A stretch of 64,000 bases of DNA from Tubiluchus corallicola (Eukaryota > Priapulida > Priapulimorpha > Priapulimorphida > Tubiluchidae). The notes under the pieces are model-generated. The model was not told where the DNA came from. It made no database searches and saw only the letters and a program-made list of their open reading frames with translations. Positions 14,583-34,713 of the stretch are shown in pieces. Position numbers and translations under genes: made by a program. Numbering within the stretch: the stretch's first letter is position 1; every line of letters starts with the position of its first letter. The stretch lies in NCBI GenBank assembly GCA_030141605.1, contig JAQGDQ010000070.1, forward strand, positions 160,001 through 224,000, written 5' to 3'.

Positions 14583-14985
14583 CGTAACAATAGTAATAAT
14601 AAACACCTGGGCGTTTTTTGACTGTATGTTTATGTGCTTCTAAGAAATTAAGAATGTTCTTCCTAACTGTTCATGACATTTTAGTACTAAATTTTGTGTA
14701 ATGAACACTACTCGTACTACATATCTGAAATTCATTCCTCCAGTCTGTATCACGACTTCTTTTCAACTACAAAATAAATTGCCAGGAAATCTTTGATCCT
14801 TTCATTTAATACTGCCGAGATGCCTATTAAAGTTTGCTGAGAAGAGCCAGATCTTGTACCGTTATTAATGGTTCTGATTTAATGTCTGCATTCTTAAGAA
14901 AAAACAGTTATTGTATCCTTACTTGGCAAACCTTCAAATTTGGTGCAGCTATGCGAAACCTGAGAGGAAAATTAACTGCGGTTTT

Positions 14986-15175
<190 letters not shown>

Positions 15176-15200
15176 CATTTTCGTAATCTATAGTTTAATC

Positions 15201-15201
<1 letters not shown>

Positions 15202-15296
<95 letters not shown>
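15202..15296. repeat. (AAT)n microsatellite
   Basis: About 32 AAT triplets, the third long triplet array within 1 kb. Confidence 0.97.
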
Positions 15297-15299
<3 letters not shown>

Positions 15300-15819
15300 T
15301 GATGACTTCTTTTTAACATTATGCAACTAAGTATTTAAAGTTTTTTGGATTTAAAATTTAAAATTCCCCTTCGCACGAATCACGTTAGATCTTCACACGA
15401 ATCACTACCAATTCAGTCTGGTGGTGACATCTTTAGGCTAGAATTTAAACGATGAACTCCTAGTCAACGAAAGCAAATTTTTAATTATGTTGTACTAATC
15501 CCACAAAAAACAATCAACGAAAATTATGATTTTGTTTCCTACATCTGATCAAACATAACGCAAGACAAACTAGAACATTAATAAAGACAATTATTATGTA
15601 AAAAAGAAATAAATTACTCACAACGCCAGTCAGTAATGAATTCTGCATAATGGTCGTAACTAACTGCAAATACTTTAACCAATTTTTCCAATGTATTGAC
15701 AACAATATTAGAATCGTGATTAATTATTAGAATTAGTATAATTTGTGACAACAAACTAACTGTAACTAAGTCGTGTTTTATATCGATATCCTTTGCAAGG
15801 GTATCTTTTATTATCTACT
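15297..15819. other. Intergenic, nothing recognised
   Basis: AT-rich, without recognisable coding signal or repeat. Confidence 0.5.
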
Positions 15820-17438
15820 ATCTCTTATATTAATATTCTTGGTATATATATATATTTATTTATATATTTATTTATATATAAGATTCGAGGCTACAGCCCG
15901 GACGAGGGCACCATTTGCGGCGATCTATATATCAAACGAAAGGTCTCGATCTAGTGTCGTCTCATTGGGGGTTTATTTTTCGAATTGGGCCCACCGGGAG
16001 GAAGGGGAGGCGAAAAACCTCCAAAAATGGCCATTTTTCGGCCGTTTTTTGCAAAAGTTATACGGCTGAGATGTAGAGAACGGGAACGGGCCGAGGGTGG
16101 TGCTGGGTATGGATAGATAGCCCGTTCAGCGGTGGGTGTCATAGGCCTATTTAGAATTCCCGAGAGGGCCACGGCGTCCCGCAACGGGCGTTTTCCCGGA
16201 CCCAACTCGCGATTTTTTCGAAATTTTGACCAAACAGCCTGCGGAAAAAACGTTCTAGCGGCGCCTGGTGGGACTCTCGGAAGGAGATATATAGCTCTTT
16301 AGAAAGAGGAAGGACAGGGCTACACGATGATGTAGGCTATATGTTAGGGCAGGTCCACCGAGAGAAGTACCGACGAGTTAATTAGAGGTTCCATTTTCGG
16401 CAATTTTCGCTTAGAAAATTGCTGACGCAAAGGCATTGTTCTGACGTCATCCATTATTGCTTATAGCTTTAATTCAGCAAAAAGCTGCTTTGCGTTAGAT
16501 AAACAGACATACAGTAGCTGCCTGCTGGCTTTGCGTTAGGTAAGTAGGCAGGATGTTACAAATGTTATAAATGAGGACTGTGTAGGATGTTCGCGTATTA
16601 TTGATTACACGTGTGTTTATACGCAAAATCTTTTGCAGGGCCTTTGCTATTTATTATATTATAGCACATAGTTTCAACTTTGTGAAAAATGTTTGGAATG
16701 GTTTTGTTGTAATGCTGTGTTGTTGGTGCTTGTGCTATAGGTGTCGTCATTATTGCCACCATCATCATCATCATCATCATCAACATCATGATCACCACGT
16801 GAGGTGGTGGATTTGATGTGGTGTGGTGGTGGTGTGCTTTGTGTGTTGTGCTATGGATGGTGTGGTGGGGTGATAGGGTGTGTGGGGTGTGGTGTGGGTA
16901 GTGTGGTATGGAGTGGGTGGCGTGGTGTGTGGGTGGGTGGGTGTTGTGGTGCAGTGTGGTGTTATGGTGTGGTGCAGTGCAGTGTGATGTGGTGGAGTAT
17001 TATGGTGTGGGTGATGTGGTGTGTGGGTGGTGTGGTGTGGTGTGGTGCAGTGTGGTGTGATGTGGTGGAGTCATATGGTGTGGGTGGTGTGGTGTGTGGG
17101 TGGTGCAGTGTGCTGCAGTGGTATGGTGCGGTGCAGTGTGGTGTTATGGCGTGGTGCTGTGCGGTGTGATGTGGTGGAGTATTATGGTGTGGGTGGTGTG
17201 GTGTGTGGGTGGTGCAGTGGTATGGTGTGGTGCAGTGTGGTGTGATGTGGTGGAGTGGTATGGTGTGGGTGGTGTGGTGTGTAGGTGGTATGGTGTGGTG
17301 GTATTGTGTGGTGCAGTGTGGTGCGATGAGGTGGAGTGGTATGGTGTGGTGCAGTGTGGTGTGATGAGGTGGAGTGGTGTGGTGTGGGTTGTGTGTTGAT
17401 TTGTGCACAAAATTCTTTTTGTGGGGTTTGGCTAGTTA
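15820..17438. repeat. Tandem unit, copy 1 of 3
   Basis: The unit begins TCTCTTATATTAATATTC and an AT-rich (TATA/TTTA) stretch. A GC-rich block follows (about 15885-16370, starting TTCGAGGCTACAGCCCGG), then a block with a perfect CRE (TGACGTCA, 16442-16449). Next is an AT-rich block with TGTGAAAAATGTTTGGAATG, a (CAT)n tract (16759-16800), a G/T-rich minisatellite (16802-17398), and the end GTGGGGTTTGGCTAGTTAT. Copies 2 and 3 repeat the same order. No terminal inverted repeat or coding sequence was seen. Copy 1 differs most from the other two. Confidence 0.95.
16802..17398 (+). repeat. G/T-rich minisatellite in copy 1
   Basis: Built from GTGGT/GTGTG words, with nearly all purines on this strand being G. 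It contains many TGTGGT words. It creates overlapping open frames on both strands (Trp/Val/Cys-rich on plus, His/Thr/Pro-rich on minus) that I regard as artefacts. Confidence 0.95.
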
Positions 17439-19387
17439 TATTAATATTCTTGGTATCTTAATATATTTATTTATATATAAGATTCGAGGCTACAGCCCGG
17501 ACGAGGGCACCATTTGCGGCGATCTATATATCAAACGAAAGGTCTCGATCTAGTGTCGTGCCATTGATGGTTTATTTTTCGAATGGGGCCCACCGGGAGG
17601 AACGGGGGGCGAAAAACCTCCAAAAATGGCCCTTTTTCGGCCGTTTTTTGCAAAAGTTATACGGCTGAGATGTAGAGAACGGGAACGGGCCGAGGGGGGT
17701 GCTGGGTATGGATAGATAGCCCGTTTAGCGGTGGGTGTAGTAGGCATATTTAGAATTCCCAAGAGGGCCACGGGGTCCCGTAACGGGCGTTTTCCCGGAC
17801 CCAACTCGCGATTTTTTCGAAATTTTGACCAAACAGCATGCGGGAAAAACGCTCTAGCGTCGCCCGGTGGGACTCTCGGAAGGAGATATATAGCTCTTTA
17901 CAAAGAGGAAGAACAGGGCTACACGATGATGTGGGCTATATGTTAGGGCAGGTCCACCGAGAGGAGTACTGGCGAGTTAATTAGAGGTTCCATTTTCGGC
18001 AATTTTCGCTTAAGAAACTGCTGACGCAAAGGCATTGTTGTGACGTCATCCATTGTACTCTGTCTATAACTTTAATTCAGTAAAAGCTGCTACAGGCTTT
18101 GCGTTAGTTAAACAAACAGTAGGCATGATGTTACGGGCTTTGTGTTATAAATGAGGACTAGGTAGGATGTTCGCGTGATATTGATTATACGTGGTTTTTA
18201 TGCAAAATCTTTTGCGGGGCCTTTGCTATTTATTATATTATAGCACATAGTTTCAACTTTGTGAAAAATGTTTGGAATGGTTTTGTTGTAATGCTGTGCT
18301 GTTGGTGCTTGTGCTATAGGTGTCGTCATCGTTGCCACCATCATCATCATCAACATCATGATCACCACGTGAGGTGGTGGATTTGATGTGGTGTGCTTTG
18401 TGTGTTGTGCTATGGATGGTGTGGTGGGGTGATAGGGTGTGTGGGTGTGGTGTGGGTAGTGTGGTATGGAGTGGGTGGCGTGGTGTGTGGGTGCGAGGGG
18501 GTTGTGGTGCAGTGCGGTGTGATGTGGTGGAGTATTATGGTGTGGGTGGTGTGGTGTGTGGGTGGGTGGTGCGGTGCAGTGTGGTGTGATGTGATGTGGT
18601 GGAGTCGTATGGTGTGGGCGATGTGGTGTGGTATGTGGGTGGGTGGTGCGGTGTGCTGCAGTGGTATGGTGTGGTGTGATGTGGTGGAGTTGTATGGTGT
18701 GGGTGGTGTGGTGTGTAGGTGGGTGGGTGGTGTGGTGCAGTGTGGTGCTGTGCGGTGTGATGTGGTGAAGTATTATGGTGTGGGTGCTGCAGTGGTATGG
18801 TGTGGTGTAGTGTGGTGCTGTGTGGTGTGATGTGGTGGAGTATTATGGTGTGGGTGGTGTGGTGTGTGGATGCTGCAGTGGAATGGTGTGGTGCAGTGTG
18901 GTGTGATGTGGTGGAGTATTATGGTGTGGGTGGTGTGGTGTGTGGGTGCTGCAGTGGTATGGTGTGGTGCAGTGTGGTGTGATGTGGTGGAGTATTATGG
19001 TGTGGGTGGTGTGGTGTGTGGGTGCTGCAGTGGTATGGTGTGGTGTAGTGTGGTGCTGTGCGGTGTGATGTGGTGGAGTATTATGGTGTGGGTGGTGTGG
19101 TGTGTGTGGTGCTGTGCGGTGTGATGTGGTGGAGTATTATGGTGTGGGTGGTGTGGTGTGTGGGTGCTGCAGTGGTGCAGTGTGGTGTGATGTGGTGGAG
19201 TGGTATGGTGTGGGTGGTGTGGTGTGTAGGTGGTGTGGTGCGGTGCGGTGTGGTGTGGTGGTATTGTGTGGTGCGATGAGGTGGAGTGGTATGGTGTGGT
19301 GCAGTGTGGTGTGATGAGGTGGAGTGGTGTGGTGTGGGTTGTGTGTTGATTTGTGCACAAAATTCTTTTTGTGGGGTTTGGCTAGTT
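17439..19387. repeat. Tandem unit, copy 2 of 3
   Basis: Same block order as copy 1, with the GC-rich block at about 17480-17965 and the CRE at 18041-18048. It is the longest copy (about 1.95 kb) because its minisatellite is expanded. In the GC-rich block it shares many variants with copy 3 against copy 1, for example GTGCCATTGATGG after GTGTC. The AT-rich start is shortened. Confidence 0.95.
18363..19349 (+). repeat. Expanded G/T-rich minisatellite with 76-bp higher-order period
   Basis: The word TATTATGG recurs at 18841, 18917, 18993, 19079 and 19135, giving spacings of 76, 76, 86 and 56 bp. Short GTGGT-type words are therefore organised in a higher-order repeat of about 76 bp. This array is about 990 bp, against roughly 560-600 bp in the other two copies. 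Confidence 0.9.
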
Positions 19388-20939
19388 ATCTCTTATATTA
19401 ATATTCTTGGTATATATATATATTTATTTATATATATATAAGATTCGAGGCTACAGCCCGGACGAGGGCACCATTTGCGGCGATCTATATATCAAACGAA
19501 AGGTCTCGATCTAGTGTCGTGCCATTGATGGTTTATTTTTCGAATGGGGCCCACCGGGAGGAACGGGGGGCGAAAAACCTCCAAAAATGGCCCTTTTTCG
19601 GCCGTTTTTTGTAAAAGTTATACGGCTGAGATGTAGAGAACGGGAACGGGCCGAGGGGGGTGCTGGGTATGGATAGATAGCCCGTTCAGCGGTGGGTGTA
19701 GTAGGCATATTTAGAATTCCCGAGAGGGCCACGGCGTCCCGTAACGGGCGTTTTCCCGGACCCAACTCGCGATTTTTTCGAAATTTTGACCAAACAGCCT
19801 GCGGGAAAAACGTTCTAGCGGCGCCTGGTGGGACTCTCGGAAGGAGATATACGGCTCTTTACAAAGAGGAAGGACAGGGCTACACGATGATGTGGGCTAT
19901 ATGTTAGGGCAGGTCCACCGAGAGGAGTATCAACGAGTTAGTTAGGAGTTCTATTTTCGGCAATTTTCGCTTAGAAAACTGCTGACGCAAAGGCATTGTT
20001 GTGACGTCATCCATTGTACTCTGCTGTAATCTTATAACTTTAATTCAGCAAAAAGCTGCTACAGGCAAAGTAAACAAACAGTAGACACGATGTTACGGGC
20101 TTTGTGTTATAAATGTGGACTAGGTAGGATGTTCGCGTATTATTGATTACACGTGTATTTATACGCAAAATCTTTTGCGGGGCCTTTGCTATTTATTATA
20201 TTATAGCACATAGTTTCAACTTTGTGAAAAATGTTTGGAATGGTTTTGTTGTAATGCTGTGCTGTTGGTGCTTGTGCTATAGGTGTTGTCATCGTTGCCA
20301 CCATCATCATCATCATCAACATCATGATCACCACGTGAGGTGGTGGATTTGATGTGGTGTGGTGGTGGTGTGCTTTGTGTGTTGTGCTATGGATGGTGTG
20401 GTGGGGTGATAGGGTGTGTGGGGTGGGTAGTGTGGTATGGAGTGGGTGGCGTGGTGTGTGGGTGGGTGGGTGTTGTGGTGCAGTGTGGTGTGATGTGGTG
20501 GAGTCGTATGGTGTGGGTGGTGTGGTGTGGTGTTTGGGTGGTGCGGTGTGCTGCAGTGGTATGGTGTGGTGCGGTGTGGTGTGATGTGGTGGAGTGGTAT
20601 GGTGTGGGTGGTGTGGTGTGTGGGTGGTGCGGTGTGCTGCAGTGGTATGGTGTGGTGCGATGTGGTGTGATGTGGTGGAGTGGTATGGTGTGGTGTGTAG
20701 GCGGGTGGGTGGTGCAGTGGTATGGTGTGGTGCAGTGTGGTGTGATGTGGTGGAGTGGTATGGTGTGAGTGGTGTGGTGTGTAGGTGGTATGGTGTGGTG
20801 CGGTGTGGTGGTATTGTGTGGTGCGATGAGGTGGAGTGGTATGGTGTGGTGCAGTGTGGTGTGATGAGGTGGAGTGGTGTGGTGTGGGTTGTGTGTTGAT
20901 TTGTGCACAAAATTCTTTTTGTGGGGTTTGGCTAGTTAT
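19388..20939. repeat. Tandem unit, copy 3 of 3
   Basis: Same block order as copies 1 and 2, with the GC-rich block at about 19443-19930 and the CRE at 20002-20009. Its end GGCTAGTTAT runs straight into non-repeat TTATTATTTTATT sequence. A minus-strand open frame of 256 codons (20140-20910) runs through the minisatellite and the AT-rich block, but in copy 2 it is broken at the corresponding place. I therefore do not call it a gene. Confidence 0.95.
20337..20899 (+). repeat. G/T-rich minisatellite in copy 3
   Basis: Same GTGGT-type composition and the same beginning (GAGGTGGTGGATTTGATG) and end (GGGTTGTGTGTTGATTTG) as in copies 1 and 2, with a different internal arrangement. Confidence 0.95.
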
Positions 20940-23804
20940 TATTATTTTATTATTTTAAATCATTATATTTATCATAATAAGCTGCGCACTGATAGCAAGT
21001 TTACATCAGAATTTAAGTAAGAAAACTATATAAATTTTATTAACAACAAATTAATGTGAAACATCATGTTCACGAAGCTGCGAATAAGTGCGCATAAACA
21101 CTAACAACCTAAAGTGCCTGGGAATATAAGAATCTGTCAACATTATGACAGCCAACAGGTTGAAGACGAAACTCATTTTTTGTTTTATTGTTTCTTCTAG
21201 AACCGGTTAAGACGAACTTTTTATTCTAATATTACGGACAATAGCAATTTCATTAACTTGAACAATAACGAAAAGCTAAAACTCATAATTGGGAGTAGAG
21301 CGACTGCGACATTACCAAGATAGTCGCCTATTACATTACCAAGTGTTTTTTAAAAAACGAAATAAATAATACTAATATGTAACTGTTGATATGTGTTATT
21401 ATTTATTATTGTTATGCTAGCTGTATTTGCACTAAAATTCTATTATATTTGTTGTTTGTCACGTGTCTTCTGGCTACTATAGTTATAACGTAATAGCTTT
21501 GTTTTGCAAGTTTCTGTACTTTGTTGTTGTTTTACTGTTAATCTACGTATGTATGTCATTGTCATGTTTAGTTTTGTTTAGTTTAGTTTATTTTTACAAA
21601 ATGCCACGACATTATCTATATTGTTACATACATTTCAAAACAATACATTAGATTGTAATACGATATTGTACAATACAAACAAAACTCATAATTTTACAAG
21701 ATATTCCGATATCGGCTCAGACCAAGAAGATGAACTTGTAGAGGCCGAAGCAGAAGGCAGAATGGAAAGAAAATGTAGAAGGTGCGAAATAAAATAAACA
21801 AGGAGAATGAAATATTAGGGTGATAGAAAGGACAAGGAAATGACAATAAAAAGTGAATGTGATGATGATAAAAATGAAGATTAGATTCACATGAGAATGT
21901 AAACAAGAAACAGATCAATTAACTGAGCTACTGTAATATATATATATATGCCAATATAATTCTATTATAATATTTATAATTCATTGTATCTTTTGTGTAG
22001 TGTTCATTTTACATGTTTTATTATGTGTGCTATTAACAAATGATTGAGCTGCATGTGCAACTGTATATGTATAATTTATACAGTTGCACATGTAGCTCAA
22101 TACTGATTTATTATATATATATCAAATAAATAATAAATAATGGCAATAATTAGTCAAAACATCTTTCACCAAACCCGATATACATGTATCTTAGTGAGCA
22201 AAATTTTTTAGTTAGTCTTCATTAAAGCAATGGGCAGTACAGAAACTAGAAAAAGAAAAACCCAAAATGATAAAACTTAGTCACGAAAATGCAGTGGTAC
22301 GTCAAATTGTACAACTTGGCATCTCAGCCAAACCGGAATTACTCGCTATTGTAAATGAAACATTTTTTGACTTATTATAATTATTGTGAAAGTAACACTC
22401 ACTACAAAAAAGGGAAAAAGAAAAAGCTTCCAAAAATAAAATAAAAATCGGTTTTTATTCGGTTACCTCCAAAATTAGCTACGAAGCCCGAAGGAATATG
22501 AAAATTTATTTGCACTTGAAATGAATTAAACTTGTACAGTTACTTCACTGAAATGAGAAAGCTTGTACCACCAATTTATTACGTAGGACTAAGAAAAGTT
22601 AAATTAAAATTTGTTGAATGTGACAAGTTTAGTAAAATTTGCTTTAGAGGTGCTTTTGCATAATTATACCACGAGTAATACCGTTTAAGTGCTGCTGCTT
22701 TTTTATTTATTGTTTAGTAAAGATTAAATTTTAACGTCCTTAAGTTAAGCTACACTGAAGCTGGTCAATTATCAGTGAATACCTAGGTTCGTGGCTACCT
22801 AGGTTCAACACTCACTCTGGGAGATTTCATTCACCAAACTGATTTTGGCTGTTTACCTGGTTGAGGAAAAAATTTCAGTTAGACTATGTTAAACCAATGT
22901 AAAGATAAAGAAACTAGAAAAATGGAAATCCAAAATGATAAATCACGTGGGCATTCAAACGTGGTCAACACCACTACTGGTCAGTGGCTCATTTTAAAGG
23001 GTCATCCTTGATAAAATACCAGATTCCCGTCTCGCCTCAAGTAAGCTGTCGAGAAATTCAAATCTCTCTTATATATTGGCTTCAATGCAGTTTACGCCGC
23101 AATAATTAAGTGAATTCACGGAGAGATAAGTCAGTTGAGTTATACTACACGATTTCTGTTTTTACGGAACAAAGAAATTTTGATTGCAAACTATCTACGT
23201 CTAAAGATGATTTATTTCTACACACTACAATTTAAAAATTTACAAAATAGCCCCTCCCTCCGTTAAATGCTGTATTCTCACTTACAATATGCTGCATGGC
23301 TTAAAAAAGCAAGCTAGCAACCGGACGACAATACAAAATTCAAAGGGACGGGTTAATTAAACGCAGTAATAAGATACTGAACCAAAAAACATCATTTTTA
23401 TTTTATAGTACAGCCAATTTTCAAAGCGTTTTCAGTCTGCATAGATAAGAGATTGAAGGGCTGATAACTAGCGGGCAAATGGACAAACACTAGAGGTATT
23501 TTTACTGTCCACCGTACCATGACTGTGTGGTATTATTGTTAAAGGTTGTTCGTAGCTGGACAAAGTTCAATCAGCAAAGTACAAGTTGACGTTGATGCGT
23601 CTTGATGTTTGACGCAACAACGATAGTGAAACTATTAATAAAATGATTGTATAGTACGGTATTGCATTGCAAACTACCCTGTGGCCAGTTTTAAGACGTT
23701 TGACAAGGTTAGGGGTGCTACCTGAAATTGGGCGACGCCTTTAAGTTTCCGTGCATCGCTGCTGGTGTTAAAATTTTCAGTTCTGCGTCTGTAACACTTC
23801 TATC
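20940..23804. other. Intergenic between tandem array and ligase gene
   Basis: AT-rich. Holds a strong hairpin at 22043-22101 and a run of TA repeats near 21936-21950. No coding sequence recognised. The last 100 bases before 23805 probably hold the 5' untranslated region of the ligase gene; an acceptor-like TAAAATTTTCAG ends at 23780. Confidence 0.5.
22043..22101. repeat. 24-bp inverted repeat (hairpin)
   Basis: ATTGAGCTGCATGTGCAACT at the left (arm 22043-22066) pairs with the arm at 22078-22101 with one mismatch around an 11-base loop. Confidence 0.85.
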
Positions 23805-31884
<8,080 letters not shown>

Positions 31885-33160
31885 TTGACAACTTCAAAGG
31901 AAAAAATGTAGAAGCCTTGTGACTTTTAAGGAAAAGCTCTTCTTTACTTCAAGATGTATGGTAATATCTCTGAAATGTGTTCATTACGACAGATCACAAT
32001 AGCAAGAAGGACTGCTTTTTTGTGCATAATTTCACCAGGAGAAGTAGTCAATAGAGAAAGTTCACTGTTACAACTACAGGCTTTTTGTTTTACTCTGGGT
32101 GTTAATTTAGTTGAGTAAAGATGTTACATTAAAAATATCATTAATATTTTACTGAATTGAAAGCTGCTTGCATGTACAGGTTATTTTGATGCTGATTAAT
32201 AACTGGTTATGTTGACTGATCCTGATTATGTTCATCAAGCTTGTTCTATAGTTAGGCCATCTTGTAATAAATTATACTGTTTTTGCTTGCTAGTGCCTAA
32301 AATGGCTGCAGCATCTTTATTAATAAAACATTCTTGTAATTAGTGAAATTGTTGTCGACTTGTCGTTACTATTGGTACTGTTGCTATCACTATTGCCGCT
32401 GCAGTATAGTAAAGCTATAAGCAATTGCCGTGTGCTGATGATAAGTAACAATAACATCAATAAAGCAGTTTTAGCAATAAGAGAAGCAGAAGATGTTGCA
32501 TGAAAACAACAGCAGCAACTCAATAAATAAAACAATGGCACACAGTGGCGTCATAAGAAACATGGCGTTAACTTCTTTACCTGCTAAAAGTTAAATTTTC
32601 AACGTATTCTCACGCTTTCGCCAATCCCAAAATGGCAAAACGTCTTTAATAAGCAAAATCATTCTTGTTGAGTATTTGCTTGCAGTGTAGTGCAAGACCT
32701 TAGAATGGTTGACATAGAAGAGGAGGTGGAGGAGGAGTAGAAAGAAGCTGAAGAGATACAGTTGTGAAACGGGACATAAAACACAAGACGAGAAGTTTTG
32801 TTTACATGTGCTTAAAACATCAATAATAATGTAATAGGTGGTTGAGTTCGTCATTGTGGTCTTTCGTAGTCTTTTTCTTTAACGTATAGAAACATTGAAC
32901 TCATAGATAAAGTGTGATCGTACAGTTTATTGAAGTACAAAAACATCCATAATATTAACACTAAGGAGTAAACAACTGAAGCGAATACACATAGTTAAAG
33001 CACAAGTCATAAACTCACTTTTCAACTCTCTCTAACTGCATTCTGACACTGCTTATACATCTAACATCAGTTCTGTTTTTAGTACCAACGGTCAGCAGCT
33101 ATTCTTAGAACATTTACTTGACAATAGTTAGCTTAAGATTGATTTGCTTGCACGACAGTG
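31885..33160. other. Ligase 3' UTR and intergenic
   Basis: Likely 3' untranslated region to the AATAAA at 32266. Further AATAAA words lie near 32320 and 32525. No coding sequence recognised up to the promoter-like region at 33164. Confidence 0.5.
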
Positions 33161-33163
33161 TCC

Positions 33164-33281
33164 GTTATCTGTCAGTTATGACATCATCCGCCCACAATGA
33201 CTGCTATCTGTCAATCGTTACGTCATCTGCCCACAGTGACGTTATCTGCCAATCACTGTGACGTCCTCCACCCATTGGTCA
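33164..33281 (+). promoter_or_regulatory. Three 38-39-bp repeats with bZIP/CRE-like sites
   Basis: TATCTGTC/TATCTGCC recurs at 33166, 33205 and 33243. Each copy carries a CRE-like word: TGACATCA (33179), TTACGTCA (33218) and TGACGTCC (33259), with TGACGTTA at 33237. CCAAT-type words (GCCAATC, CATTGG) lie in and beside the last copy. A TATA box follows at 33321. This looks like an upstream promoter array. Confidence 0.5.
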
Positions 33282-33320
33282 GCATTGACTAACCGTTGGA
33301 CAGCAGTATTTCAAGATGCC

Positions 33321-33328
33321 TATATAAG
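33321..33328 (+). promoter_or_regulatory. TATA box candidate
   Basis: TATATAAG 40 bp downstream of the CRE-like repeats and about 1.4 kb upstream of the P450 start codon. If used, a 5' UTR intron would be needed to reach the P450 frame; no exon between has been shown. Confidence 0.4.
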
Positions 33329-34713
33329 CTGGTGCAATGTAATCTGATCCAATAGCCTGCCAGTGCTTATAGCAATGCGGATCTGTTTACATATTTGCGG
33401 TTCTATTTAACATAACAGTTCAGTGTTTGCGAACATTATGTTGCATATGGTTGGTGCTTTTGGTTCTAACGTCTAAGTAATTAATTAAGTGATATTAATT
33501 TATGAAAAATTATAAAATATTTGCGCGTAATCCCATTACTCATCAAAACAAATTTAAAATATATTTCTATCACTTATTACAAATCTATCAGTATTAAGAT
33601 TACCGTCAGTATAACTTGACCTTATATGCCCAGTTAAAAGACAAGTTCATAAAACATGCTAACCTGCTTTATGCTGCCGCATCTACATAATCTACTTTCT
33701 TCTTATTGGTCAGTGGTTCATGTAATTTGCAATGTTCGACCATCTTAAAAATTCACAAGCGAGTGCTAGTGAACACTTCTGGTAGTAGCAAAGATGGAAG
33801 CTAATAGCAGCATTGTATTAAAATACCAGTTGTTCTTAGGTCAAGGGTCAGGCAATTGGAAAAATTGTAAAAGATCGGTTAAAGGACATCAGAAACTAAT
33901 TTGACGTGCCGAAAATATAAATCTTTCTCTTGGTGCATTCCACACACAGTGACATGCCTGAGGAACTTGCCATGTATATAACTTGTTACAAAGCACACTT
34001 GACACATTCCCTATCAAAGGTCACACACTAAATAACCAAGCACCCCACCAACAGCTCCACTCCTAAAGCACATAAACGGTGAAAATAATCTAGAATTGTT
34101 TAGAGTGAAATGACAATTCCAATGAGTGTTGTTTAAGAAAGCTTCTTCCACAAAGTAGTGTATCCTGAAATGCAAGTAGTTGCACCATATTTAGCTATAT
34201 TTGCAATTCTTATCTCTTCTTACTTGACTTAGTTGTAGCAGTGTATCACTTGTAGTACTGTGCCTGATACAGTATAAGCTGGTTCTCAAGGTCGAAAACG
34301 CATGGTCTAAACATAACGTTTGTGAACTCAGCAGTAAAGCATTCACAGTAAGTGAACACAAAAGTGAACTTCTCAATCGTGTACGTGCCTGTAGGTATCA
34401 AGATAACTCTGAGCATCTGTTAAGTGCTTGTGTGTATGATTAGTTGCGCATATCTAATATTTTAAGTTGTATTCGTTTTTCAGAGCAAAATGACGCTCCA
34501 GTAAAATATAACTGAAATTTTCTGTGAATGGCATTAAAGGTGGTTTCGTATTTTTAGTTTTCCGGGTGGATATGTAGGCGCTTACATTTGTGCCTATAGC
34601 TACATGCAATGTTACGTCACCTACTAGCTTTGCTCGCTTGAAAAAAGAAGACATCTTACAAGCTGATTTAATTGTCGCTGTATAGTATCATAAAACTCCC
34701 TCGTCAAACGGAA
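33329..34713. other. Between promoter-like region and P450
   Basis: AT-rich, no coding sequence recognised. May contain a 5' UTR exon and intron of the P450. Confidence 0.4.

Noticed and set aside
15951-16205. 84-codon minus-strand frame present in all three tandem units (also 17550-17804 and 19511-19765)
   Set aside because: It starts at a TTG codon, the differences between copies are mostly amino acid-changing, and no motif is seen; conservation is explained by recent duplication.
20140-20910. 256-codon minus-strand frame in tandem copy 3
   Set aside because: Most of it is translated minisatellite (His/Thr/Pro), and the non-repeat part has an early stop in copy 2.
34672-34713. Extended N-terminus of the P450 from a TTG codon
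   Set aside because: The first ATG is at 34714 in good context.
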